64,000 nucleotides of DNA from Trebonia sp963843745 (GTDB lineage: Bacteria > Actinomycetota > Actinomycetes > Streptosporangiales > Streptosporangiaceae). Positions 26,256-33,760 of the stretch are shown here, piece after piece. The stretch is from assembly GCA_963843745.1 (NCBI GenBank), contig CAWJLP010000021.1, positions 310,001 through 374,000 on the forward strand, read 5' to 3'. The position numbers and the translations under genes were made by a program. How positions within the stretch are numbered: the first letter of the stretch is position 1; the number at the start of each line of letters is the position of its first letter. The notes below the pieces were generated by a model that did not search any database, had not been told where the DNA came from, and saw nothing but the letters and a program-made list of their open reading frames with translations.

Positions 26256-26294
26256 TTGTCAAAAGAACTCTTTCGAAGGTAGTATTTCGAAACA
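26256..26294 (+). promoter_or_regulatory. Leaderless sigma70-like promoter with TTTCGAA boxes
   Basis: TTGTCA (26256-26261), an 18-bp spacer and TAGTAT (26280-26285) place the transcription start at or within a few bases of the ATG at 26294, so the regulator mRNA is probably leaderless. Two copies of TTTCGAA (26271-26277 and 26285-26291) flank the -10 and suggest autoregulation. Confidence 0.6.
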
Positions 26295-26944
26295 TGAGTT
26301 CCGAAGAGAGCCCGCGTCCCGAGCGCCCGGCCGACACCTGGGACGAGCCGCTCAAGCTCACCGATCCGAAGGCCATGCGCGCGCTCGCGCACCCGGTTCG
26401 GATGGCGCTGCTCGACCTGCTCGGCGTCGCGGGGACGCTGACCGCCACCCAGGCCAGCGAGATCCTCGGCGAGTCACCGGCGAACTGCGCGTTCCACCTG
26501 CGGACGCTCGCGAAGTATGGCTTCGCGAGGGAAGCGGGCGGCGGCCGCGGCAGGGAGCGGCCATGGACCAGGACCCGGCGCACGATCTCGATCTCGTCCA
26601 CACAGCAGGACAACCCGCAGGCCGCGATCGCGGCCGGCGCGCTGGGCGCGGTCTACTTCGAGCGCTGGGTGGAGCGAGCGAGAAGGGTGTTCGGCAGCCG
26701 CGAGCGGCTGCCCGGCTGGGAGCGCGCGACGCAGATGAACAGGAGCGCCGTGTTCCTGACGGCGGACGAGACGGTCCAGGTGGGCCGCGAGATCCAAGAG
26801 ATCGTCGACCGCTACCGGGGCAGGGAGCGCGACCTGTCGCAGCGGCCCGCCGGTGGGATGCCGGTGGAGGTGGTGTTCTTCACCTCGCCGCTCACCGAGT
26901 TCTCGGGGCTGACGCCGCCCGGGGAATCTCAAGATATATCTTGA
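26294..26944 (+). CDS. ArsR-like winged-helix transcriptional regulator
   Basis: The 216-residue protein has an N-terminal winged helix: DPKAMRALAHPVRMALLDLLGVAGTLTATQASEILGESPANCAFHLRTLAKYGFARE (about residues 25-82). A C-terminal helical half with several Arg/Glu-rich segments follows. No metal-binding cysteines of classical ArsR are present, so it is a HTH_20-type member with an unknown ligand. It is divergent from the alpha-mannosidase gene, its most likely target. Its 3' end overlaps a perfect palindrome at 26929-26944. Confidence 0.9.
   Translation: MSSEESPRPERPADTWDEPLKLTDPKAMRALAHPVRMALLDLLGVAGTLTATQASEILGESPANCAFHLRTLAKYGFAREAGGGRGRERPWTRTRRTISISSTQQDNPQAAIAAGALGAVYFERWVERARRVFGSRERLPGWERATQMNRSAVFLTADETVQVGREIQEIVDRYRGRERDLSQRPAGGMPVEVVFFTSPLTEFSGLTPPGESQDIS
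26929..26944. promoter_or_regulatory. Perfect 16-bp palindrome TCAAGATATATCTTGA
   Basis: The palindrome spans the last codons and stop codon of the winged-helix gene. The sequence right after it can be read as a promoter for the next gene (TTGACG at 26941, then TACATC 16 bp later). An AT-rich perfect palindrome in this GC-rich context looks like a dimer-binding operator. Confidence 0.55.
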
Positions 26945-27027
26945 CGGGATTCATGAACGAGATACATCGTAAGTAGTGCGTTCGGCGTCGTGACGGCGGA
27001 CGCCAGCGAACCAGAGGAGTCAGCATC

Positions 27028-27492
27028 ATGCATCCAGACATGGCCAGCGTCCTGGCCAGCCAGCACCGTCACGAAATGACCGCCAAGGCTAGCCACCACG
27101 CGCAGGCCACGGTGGCCGCCCAGGGCGGCGGAACCACCGAGGCGCACCACGCCAGCCCGGCCGGCCCGGCCGGCCGGGGCGCCCGGGGTACCCGGCTCGA
27201 GGCCGCTCCGCACCACGCCAGCCAGGCCGGCCGGGGCGCCCGGGGTACCCGGCTCGAGGCCGCTCCGCACCACGCCAGCCAGGCCGGCCAGGACGGCCGG
27301 GGTACCCGGCTCGAGGCCGCGGCGCGCCCGCGAGGGCCTCGCCGCGGCACACGGCGTCCGCACCTGCGCGGCGCGCTGCTGCCGCGCTATCGCGTCACCT
27401 GGTCACGGACCGCCCTGTCGACGGCCGCCGCCGACGGCGCCGGGCGCGGCCGCTCGTGGGTCATCGTCATCTCCGCCACCCGCGGCCTCTGA
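27028..27492 (+). CDS. Small His/Arg/Gly-rich protein with three 19-residue repeats
   Basis: The ATG has a strong ribosome-binding site (AGAGGAG, eight bases upstream). The 154-residue protein begins MHPDMASVLASQHRHEMTAK, like short actinobacterial proteins that open MHPD. Its middle consists of three in-frame repeats (GARGTRLEAAPHHASQAG-like) encoded by a 57-bp DNA repeat. The C-terminus is basic. No enzymatic motif, signal peptide or membrane segment is seen. The repeat expansion may have shifted the original C-terminal frame, so the tail is uncertain. Confidence 0.55.
   Translation: MHPDMASVLASQHRHEMTAKASHHAQATVAAQGGGTTEAHHASPAGPAGRGARGTRLEAAPHHASQAGRGARGTRLEAAPHHASQAGQDGRGTRLEAAARPRGPRRGTRRPHLRGALLPRYRVTWSRTALSTAAADGAGRGRSWVIVISATRGL
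27170..27322. repeat. 57-bp tandem repeat, about three copies
   Basis: The landmark GTACCCGGCTCGAGGCCGC recurs at 27188, 27245 and 27302, a period of exactly 57 bp (19 codons). Copies are nearly identical, with the third shortened or altered upstream (GGACGGCCGG). It lies inside the small coding gene. Confidence 0.85.
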
Positions 27493-27520
27493 CGCCCGAA
27501 CCCGGCACGTCGCCGGCACT

Positions 27521-27596
27521 GGGGATTTTGGCGGTGTGGCCCACAGCGACAATAGATTCGCGCCCGTGGGCCACACCGCCAATGAGAGCCATCCCC
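27521..27596. repeat. Long palindrome P3 (17-bp perfect arms)
   Basis: TTGGCGGTGTGGCCCAC (27528-27544) and GTGGGCCACACCGCCAA (27566-27582) pair perfectly with a 21-nt loop. An outer GGGGAT (27521-27526) / ATCCCC (27591-27596) adds six pairs. A tag element starts 8 bp after the outer arm. Confidence 0.85.
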
Positions 27597-27603
27597 CCAG
27601 GCT

Positions 27604-27629
27604 CATACAGCAAGAAGCGGCCTAGCCGC
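27604..27629 (+). repeat. Tag element copy 5
   Basis: CATACAGCAAGAAG (one base shorter than consensus) is followed by a perfect hairpin GCGGC (27617-27621) / GCCGC (27625-27629). It is preceded by palindrome P3. Confidence 0.7.
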
Positions 27630-27654
27630 CGCCGTACCCCGTCCGCCGCAGAAG

Positions 27655-27700
27655 ATCGTGCGGGATCGCGCGCCGGAAACCGGGGCTAATCCCGCACGAT
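27655..27700. repeat. Long palindrome P4 (12-bp perfect arms)
   Basis: ATCGTGCGGGAT (27655-27666) pairs with ATCCCGCACGAT (27689-27700) across a 22-nt loop that itself contains CCGG-aaa-CCGG. Tag copy 6 begins 15 bp after it. Confidence 0.85.
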
Positions 27701-27714
27701 GATCCGGTGCGCCT

Positions 27715-27742
27715 GATAACAGCAAGAGGCGGCGTGGCCGCC
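27715..27742 (+). repeat. Tag element copy 6
   Basis: GATAACAGCAAGAGG at 27715-27729 merges with a perfect hairpin GGCGGC (27728-27733) / GCCGCC (27737-27742). Together with copy 5 it occupies the 388-bp spacer between the repeat protein and the LacI regulator; no gene was seen in that spacer. Confidence 0.8.
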
Positions 27743-27880
27743 GGGTCAATGTCCTGGTCACGGGTGTTACCAGGCTGTACTGTTGATAACGGGGCGCCGG
27801 GACATCGTTTTCCTTCTCCCGATCCTGGGTTTGCCGCGAAGGGCGCGGCTCAGTGACGCGCCAGCCAAAGAAGGAGTGTG

Positions 27881-29017
27881 ATGGCCTTGTCCGACCGGCC
27901 CGCGACGCTGCGGGATGTGGCGGCCGCGGCGCGCGTGCACCCCGCTACCGCGTCCCGGGCCCTGAACCCGGGAACCCGGCTGCTCGTCAGCGAGGAAACA
28001 GCACGCCGGGTGACCGAGGCGGCCGAGCGGCTCGGCTACCGGCCCAACCCGGTCGCCAGGTCGCTGCGCACCCGGCGCTCGCACACCATGGGCGTGCTCA
28101 TCCCCGACCTGAACAACCCGCTGTTCCCGCCGATCGTGCGCGGCCTTGAGGACCGGCTCGCCGAGCACGGCTACGTCGCGCTGATCGGCAACACCGACGG
28201 CGACGCAGCGCGCGAACGGATGGTCTTCGACCAGATGCGGGCCAGGCACGTCGACGGCTTCGTGCTGGCGACGGCCACGCTGCACAGCGACATCCTGGAC
28301 GAGGCGGCCGAGGCCGACCTGCCGGTCGTGCTGATGAACCGGACCGCCGAGGGGTACCCCTTCTCCTCGGTCTCCGTGGACAACGAGCAGGGCGTGCGGG
28401 CGGCCGTGGCGCACCTGATCTCGCTCGGGCACACCAGGATCGGGCACATCGCGGGCCCGCAGGACATCTCCACCGGCCTCGCCAGGCTTCGCGGGTTCCT
28501 CGACAGCATGCGCTCGCGCAACCTGCCCGTCGATGACAGCCAGGTTGTGTACGCGACCGCCCTGTCGCTGGCCGAGGGCCTGCGCTGCGGCCGCGAGCTG
28601 CTTGAGGGCAACGACGAGCTCACCGCCATCGTCGCGGGCAACGACATGCTCGCGGTGGGCTGCTACGGCGCGTTCGACGAGCTCGGCGTGCGCTGCCCCC
28701 AGGACGTGTCGATCATCGGCTTCAACGACATGCCGTTCATTGACCGGCTGCGCCCCCCGCTGTCGACGGTCCGCTTCCCGCACTACCAGCTCGGCACCGA
28801 GGCGGCCAACCTGCTGCTCGAGCGGATCGGGACCGGCGGCGGCCCGGTGAAGATCCTGTACCTGGCCCCGGAACTGATCGTCCGCGGCTCGACCGTCCCC
28901 GCCGGCCCGAAGGCCGTACCCGACCTGGCGGGCGAGGGCGACGCGCGGGAACCGGCGGCGCCCGGGGTCGCCAGCGCGGTCCCGCTGCGCCGCGGCCAGG
29001 CGCGCCACGGGCGGTAA
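27881..29017 (+). CDS. LacI-family transcriptional regulator
   Basis: The 378-residue regulator has the LacI helix-turn-helix and hinge (TLRDVAAAARVHPATASRALNPGTRLLVSEETARRVTEAAERLGYRPNPVARSLRT) and a periplasmic-binding-protein-like effector domain (TMGVLIPDLNNPLFPPIVRGLE... FNDMPFIDRLRPPLSTVRFP). The start is ATG 27881 behind AAAGAAGGAG; the overlapping GTG at 27878 is an alternative. It precedes the dehydrogenase and liv-type transporter genes on the same strand and probably controls them in response to a small carbon compound. Confidence 0.93.
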   Translation: MALSDRPATLRDVAAAARVHPATASRALNPGTRLLVSEETARRVTEAAERLGYRPNPVARSLRTRRSHTMGVLIPDLNNPLFPPIVRGLEDRLAEHGYVALIGNTDGDAARERMVFDQMRARHVDGFVLATATLHSDILDEAAEADLPVVLMNRTAEGYPFSSVSVDNEQGVRAAVAHLISLGHTRIGHIAGPQDISTGLARLRGFLDSMRSRNLPVDDSQVVYATALSLAEGLRCGRELLEGNDELTAIVAGNDMLAVGCYGAFDELGVRCPQDVSIIGFNDMPFIDRLRPPLSTVRFPHYQLGTEAANLLLERIGTGGGPVKILYLAPELIVRGSTVPAGPKAVPDLAGEGDAREPAAPGVASAVPLRRGQARHGR

Positions 29018-29421
29018 CCGCGTCATAGCCGTTAGCCGCATTATGGGGTCGGCGGCAGCGTGAGCCGGCCATAATAGGGCCCGGCGACAGTACCTTAGCC
29101 TGCCCGGAACCGGGCACAAAGCGATGGCACAAGGCACCGCCGGACGTGTCGGAGCGCAGCGCCCTGCATTCGATTGCATCCGTTATATCTTCATATATAC
29201 GTACCTGGGGCGATTGCTACTTCGTGTGATGAGACGCATCGCTTGCTCTCGTCGCACGGTTTCGCAACCGCCCCGGCGTCGCGTTGCCGCACTTCGAGCA
29301 CGGCTGTGTAACAGATTGGATGCGCGGCATTGACAAACCAGCGAGGCAGGTAGCACTCTCTGGTGCAAACGATTGTGCCATTGCATCCGGCCAAGGCGAC
29401 GGGCTACCAGACGAGGACGGG
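29018..29421. promoter_or_regulatory. 404-bp control region before the dehydrogenase gene
   Basis: No gene is apparent. ATTATGG (29040-29046) with CCATAAT downstream could form a weak terminator for the lacI gene. Three LacI-operator-like sites with central CG are visible: TGCATTCGATTGCA (29165-29178), GGTTTCGCAACC (29267-29278) and, less symmetric, TGCAAACGATTGTGCC (near 29362). The stretch TTATATCTTCATATATACG after the first site is unusually AT-rich and promoter-like. Confidence 0.5.
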
Positions 29422-30369
29422 ATGACTGAGGAAGCTGACGCACTCCAGCTGGGCTGGCTGGGCACCGGCCGGATGGGCGCCGCGATGGTGCGCCGCCTGC
29501 TCGCGCACGGCTGCGACGTCACTGTCTACAACCGCACCGCGGCAAAGGCCGTCCCTCTCGTCGAGCTTGGCGCGACGGCGGTCGGGTCGATATCCGAACT
29601 GGCCGGGTGCGACATCGTCTTCACCGCCCTCAGTACCCCAGCCGACCTGATCTCGGCGCTGACCGGGCCGGAAGGCCTCATCTCAGGCGGTGCCTCCCCG
29701 AAGATCGTGGTCGACTGCTCGACGGTGTCCGCGGACGCCTCGTCGATCGTCAGGGAGCGGCTCGCCGAGCGCGGTACCGCGCTGCTCGCAGCCCCGGTCA
29801 TGGGGAACCCCAAGGTAGTCGAGACGGGCCGGATGACCGCGGCCGTCTCCGGCCCGCGCGACGCGTTCGACACCGCCGAGCCCTACCTGACCATGCTGGG
29901 CAGCGGCGTCACCTACGTGGGGGAAGGCGAGGTGGCGCGGATAGTCAAGCTCTGCCATAACCTGTTCCTCGGCGTCATCGCGGCGTCGATGGCAGAGATC
30001 ACTATCCTGGCTCAGGCAAGCGGAATCAGCCGTGAGGCATTTCTGGCCTGCCTGAACAAGAGCGTGGTGGGCTCCCAGTTCACTAGGTACAAGTCACCGG
30101 CCTATGTCAACCTCGATTTCGAACCGACCTTCACCTCTAAGCTGCTCAGAAAGGATTTCGATCTCGGGCTGGCAGCAGCGCGGGAACGTGAAGTCCCGAT
30201 GCCCGTGGCCGCGGTCGTCCATCAGCTCATCCAGGGGCTGGTCGGCCGTGGTTACGGTGACGTTGATTTCGCTGCATTTATCGCGCAAGAGGCCGAATCG
30301 GCCGGCATAACCCTCGAAAGTGAGCACGCCGAAGTTACCGACGGGCTCGACCCCCCCGAAGAACCCTAA
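29422..30369 (+). CDS. 3-hydroxyisobutyrate dehydrogenase-type beta-hydroxyacid dehydrogenase
   Basis: The 315-residue enzyme has the N-terminal Rossmann motif LGWLGTGRMGAAMVRRLL, the substrate-binding stretch VVDCSTVSADAS, the mobile-loop block LLAAPVMGNPKVVETGRM and the catalytic lysine region IVKLCHNLF. It should oxidise a short beta-hydroxyacid with NAD(P). The ATG at 29422 (MTEEADALQLGWLG) with GAGGA upstream was chosen; the frame continues upstream through the control region. Its 3' end runs to 26 bp before the first substrate-binding protein gene, suggesting cotranscription with the liv-type transporter. Confidence 0.9.
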   Translation: MTEEADALQLGWLGTGRMGAAMVRRLLAHGCDVTVYNRTAAKAVPLVELGATAVGSISELAGCDIVFTALSTPADLISALTGPEGLISGGASPKIVVDCSTVSADASSIVRERLAERGTALLAAPVMGNPKVVETGRMTAAVSGPRDAFDTAEPYLTMLGSGVTYVGEGEVARIVKLCHNLFLGVIAASMAEITILAQASGISREAFLACLNKSVVGSQFTRYKSPAYVNLDFEPTFTSKLLRKDFDLGLAAAREREVPMPVAAVVHQLIQGLVGRGYGDVDFAAFIAQEAESAGITLESEHAEVTDGLDPPEEP

Positions 30370-30395
30370 CCCCAGCAGGAAAGGAGGAACCGGGC

Positions 30396-31706
30396 GTGAG
30401 AGCATCCCTCCCCTGGTTCTCCAGGAACGCCATCGCGCTGAGCGCCGTCGCGCTCTCCGTAGGCGTCCTTGCGGCATGCAGTAGCAGTGGCAGTAGCAGC
30501 AGCAGCAGTTCGAGCACGAGCCCGAGCGCCAGCACGAGCAGTTCGGCGAACACGACGCCGATCAGCATCGGCGCGTCGCTGTCCCTCACCGGAGACTTCT
30601 CTGCTGACGGCCAGGCTTTCCAGAAGGGCTACACCCTCTGGGTCAAGGACGTCAACGCGGCCGGCGGCATCATGGGCCGCCAGGTCAAGCTGACGATCCT
30701 GAACGACGCCAGCTCGCCTAACCAGGTGGTCACCAACTACCAGACGCTGATCAACACCGATCACGTCGACCTGACGTTCGGCCCGTTCTCCTCACTGCTG
30801 ACCGGCCCGGCTTCGGCGGTGACCGCCCGCAGCGGCTACGCGTTCATCGAGGGCGCCGGAGGTGCGCCCGCGGTGTTCCAGACGCCGCAGAACGAGGCCG
30901 ACCACAACGTCTTCGACGTGTCCCTGCCGGTCGCGGACGAGCTGATGCCGTTCGTGAACTACATCGCGAGCCTGCCGGCCAGCCAGCGGCCGAAGACCGC
31001 GGCGTACCCGATGGCCCAGGACCCGTTCGCCGACCCGCCGGTGCAGCAGGCCCAGCAGAAGCTGCAGGCGCTCGGTGTGAAGACCGTCTATTCGAACATC
31101 TTCCCTGCTGAGCCGTCTTCCTACACGCCCCAGGCCGACCAGGTGGCGGCCAAGGCCCCCGATGTCGTGGTCCTCGGCTCAACCGACGTGCCCACGGTCC
31201 AGGCGTTCATGAAGGCGTTCGAGACCAACCACTACACCCCGAAGTGGTTCATCTGTGCGGCCGGCCCGGACCAGGGCGCGGCGTTCATCTCCGCGGTGGG
31301 CGCGGGCAACGCGGACGGGATGATGGTGCCTAACGGCTGGTACCCCGGGTACGCCAACGCGGCCAGCGCGAAGATGGTCAGCGAGTACGTCGCCAAGTAC
31401 GGCGGCAACGCGTCCGGCGTGAACGCGGACGTGGCTGAGGCCTACTCGGTGGGCCAGGTGGCGGAGCAGGCCATCGTGGCCACCGGCGGCACCGACAACT
31501 CCAAGATCACCGCTTACCTGCACAGCGGCGTCACGCTGAACACCGTGCAGGGCCCGGTGAAGTTCGACTCCCTCGGCCAGAACAGCCTGGCGGCGGCCTT
31601 CGTCTTCCAGTGGCAGGGCAACGGGACCAAGTTCGTCCAGGTTCTGCCTCAGGGAGCGACGGCCAGCGTCACGATCATCAAGAAGTCGCCGTGGGGCTCG
31701 AGCTGA
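30396..31706 (+). CDS. ABC transporter substrate-binding lipoprotein (LivK type), copy 1
   Basis: The 436-residue protein has a lipoprotein signal (AIALSAVALSVGVLAAC, lipidated Cys) followed by a Ser-rich spacer of about 25 residues. The type I periplasmic-binding fold then begins (TPISIGASLSLTGDFSADGQAFQKGYTLWVKDVNAAGGIMGRQVKLTILND). The GTG start has a strong AAGGAGG eight bases upstream. It is the extracellular receptor for the permease and ATPase genes that follow. Ligands of this family include branched amino acids, amides and aromatic or hydroxy acids; the neighbouring hydroxyacid dehydrogenase favours a carboxylic acid. It is paralogous to the gene at 36091. Confidence 0.92.
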   Translation: MRASLPWFSRNAIALSAVALSVGVLAACSSSGSSSSSSSSTSPSASTSSSANTTPISIGASLSLTGDFSADGQAFQKGYTLWVKDVNAAGGIMGRQVKLTILNDASSPNQVVTNYQTLINTDHVDLTFGPFSSLLTGPASAVTARSGYAFIEGAGGAPAVFQTPQNEADHNVFDVSLPVADELMPFVNYIASLPASQRPKTAAYPMAQDPFADPPVQQAQQKLQALGVKTVYSNIFPAEPSSYTPQADQVAAKAPDVVVLGSTDVPTVQAFMKAFETNHYTPKWFICAAGPDQGAAFISAVGAGNADGMMVPNGWYPGYANAASAKMVSEYVAKYGGNASGVNADVAEAYSVGQVAEQAIVATGGTDNSKITAYLHSGVTLNTVQGPVKFDSLGQNSLAAAFVFQWQGNGTKFVQVLPQGATASVTIIKKSPWGSS

Positions 31707-31763
31707 CCGGGCGCAGGGCTGACTGACCAGCATCACGTATGAACCGACCAGGACGGAGTTTTT

Positions 31764-32642
31764 ATGGCGCGGGAGATTTCGCAGGCCATCGTCGACGGGA
31801 TCCTCATCGGGGGCGTGTACGCCCTCATGGCGGCGGGCCTGACCCTGATCTTCGGCGTGCTCGACATCATCAACATCGCCCAGGGTGTCCTGGTCATCCT
31901 GGGCGCTTACCTCAGCTACTCGCTGTTCACCAAGGCGCACATCGACGTGTTCGTCGGGCTGCTCATCACGGTGCCGGCGATGTTCATCATCGGCGTGGTG
32001 ATCCACTGGGCGTTCATCAGACGGCTGCGCGGCACCGAGCGAACATCGATGACCCTGCTGGTTACCTACGCGGTCGCGCTGATCATCGAAGGCATCCTGT
32101 ACAAGATCTACGGGGCGAACTTCGTTCAGATCAACGCCCCGTCCACGAACGAGACCGTGCACGTCTTCGGCTTCTACATCGAGTACATCTACATCTACGG
32201 GTTCATCATGGCGATCGCCCTCGTCGTGGCGCTGTACGCACTGCTGTACCGGACCAGGTTCGGCCGCAGCGTCCGCGCCATCATGCAGGACGAGACCGCC
32301 GCGCGGCTCGTCGGCATCGACGTGAACCGGGTCGCCGCGCTGACCTTCGGCATCGGCGTCGCGGTGACCGCGGCCGGCGGCATGGTCTTCGGGGCGACCA
32401 ACTCCTTCAACGCCAACAGCGGCTACGACCTGATCTCGCGGCTGCTGGCCATCATCATCCTCGGCGGCATGGGCTCCCTCGGCGGGGCGCTCGGCGCGGC
32501 GGTCTTCATGATCACCCTGGAGTCGGTGGTGACGATCTGGTACCCGACCTGGGCGGTCGCGGTCTTCTACGCCGCGCTCGTGCTGGTCCTGGTGTTCCGC
32601 CCGAACGGCTTCTTCGGCGCGAAGGCGGTGCGGGCCCAGTGA
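31764..32642 (+). CDS. livH: ABC transporter permease (LivH type)
   Basis: The 292-residue inner-membrane permease has about eight transmembrane helices. The LivH N-terminal pattern (QAIVDGILIGGVYALMAAGLTLIFGVLDIINIAQG) and the cytoplasmic coupling loop (GRSVRAIMQDETAARLVGIDVNRVAALTFGIG) are present. The ribosome-binding site GGACGGAG precedes the ATG. Its stop overlaps the livM start by four bases (GTGA), implying translational coupling. Confidence 0.94.
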   Translation: MAREISQAIVDGILIGGVYALMAAGLTLIFGVLDIINIAQGVLVILGAYLSYSLFTKAHIDVFVGLLITVPAMFIIGVVIHWAFIRRLRGTERTSMTLLVTYAVALIIEGILYKIYGANFVQINAPSTNETVHVFGFYIEYIYIYGFIMAIALVVALYALLYRTRFGRSVRAIMQDETAARLVGIDVNRVAALTFGIGVAVTAAGGMVFGATNSFNANSGYDLISRLLAIIILGGMGSLGGALGAAVFMITLESVVTIWYPTWAVAVFYAALVLVLVFRPNGFFGAKAVRAQ

Positions 32643-33760
32643 GCACGTCCACGGATGAGGTCAGCGTGTCCACCGACGAGGCACCCGGCGCGGGCCGCCG
32701 TGACCGCGTACTCAAGGCAGCTGGGCTGCTGGTGCTCGCCGTGATCGTGATCGCCTTCCCGAAGGTCTACAGCAACCCATCGGTCACGAACTACGGCGTG
32801 TTCGCGCTGATCTACGTCACGGTCGCGAGCGCGTGGAACATCTTCTCCGGCTACACCGGCTACATCTCCCTGGGCATGGCGGTGTTCTACGGCAGCGGCG
32901 CCTACGCGCTGGGCGCCGCGGCATCGGCCTGGCATTTCACCGGGACGTCGGCATTCGCCCTGCTGCCCTTCGCTGCCGTGGCAGGCGCCATCATCGCGGT
33001 GCCGTTCGGGCTGATCGCGCTGCGCGTCAGGCGGCACACGTTCATCGTGATCACGATCGCCGTCTTCTTCATCTTCCAGCTGATGGCCTACAACCTGTCG
33101 TTCACGCACGGCACGATCGGGATGAACGCGCCGTTCATCACCTGGCCGGCGTCCGGGTACAACACGCCCTTCTACTACATCGCGCTGGCCATCGCGGCGG
33201 GCACGATCGCCATCGCCTGGCTGATCCGCCGGTCCCGCTTCGGCCTCCAGTTGCGCGCCATCAGGGACGACGAGGACCGGGCGCGCGGGCTTGGCGTGCG
33301 GACCATGCGGGTCAAGCTGTCGGCGTTCGTCATCTCCGGCGCGATCGCCGCGATGATCGGGTCGGTCTGGTTCCTTTACATCGGCCAGGTGCAGCCCAAT
33401 ACGGGGTTCGATCCGCTGTTCGACCTGACGATCGTGCTGATGGCATTCCTCGGCGGCTACGGCTCGATCGCCGGCACCGTGCTCGGCGCGCTGATCGTCG
33501 AGCCGGTCACGCTCTGGCTGAACACCCAGCCGGAGTTTTCCGGCGGGTACCTGAGCGAGATCCTGCTCGGCGGCGTCTTCCTCATCGTCGTGCTGTTCAT
33601 GCCGCGAGGGATCGTCCCGTCCGGCGGCGAGTGGATCACCAGGCTCCGGAGCCGCGGGCGCCCCGCGGTGATTCCCGCGACCACGATCGGCGGTCCGAAG
33701 GCCACGGGCTCCGTATCCGCCACGTCCATCGGCTCGGGCAGCTCGGGAGGTGCCAGGTGA
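32639..33760 (+). CDS. livM: ABC transporter permease (LivM type)
   Basis: The 373-residue second permease has about ten helices. The conserved blocks SAWNIFSGYTGYISLGMAVFYGSGAYAL and RAIRDDEDRARGLGVRTMRVKLSAFVISGAIAAMIG are typical of LivM. A short Ser/Thr/Asp-rich N-terminus precedes helix 1. A C-terminal Thr/Ser/Gly-rich tail of about 40 residues is longer than usual. It starts with GTG overlapping livH and ends overlapping livG by four bases. Confidence 0.93.
   Translation: MSTSTDEVSVSTDEAPGAGRRDRVLKAAGLLVLAVIVIAFPKVYSNPSVTNYGVFALIYVTVASAWNIFSGYTGYISLGMAVFYGSGAYALGAAASAWHFTGTSAFALLPFAAVAGAIIAVPFGLIALRVRRHTFIVITIAVFFIFQLMAYNLSFTHGTIGMNAPFITWPASGYNTPFYYIALAIAAGTIAIAWLIRRSRFGLQLRAIRDDEDRARGLGVRTMRVKLSAFVISGAIAAMIGSVWFLYIGQVQPNTGFDPLFDLTIVLMAFLGGYGSIAGTVLGALIVEPVTLWLNTQPEFSGGYLSEILLGGVFLIVVLFMPRGIVPSGGEWITRLRSRGRPAVIPATTIGGPKATGSVSATSIGSGSSGGAR

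Noticed and set aside
27170..27322. 57-bp repeats considered as a CRISPR array
   Set aside because: Units are contiguous with no unique spacers and lie in a coding frame.
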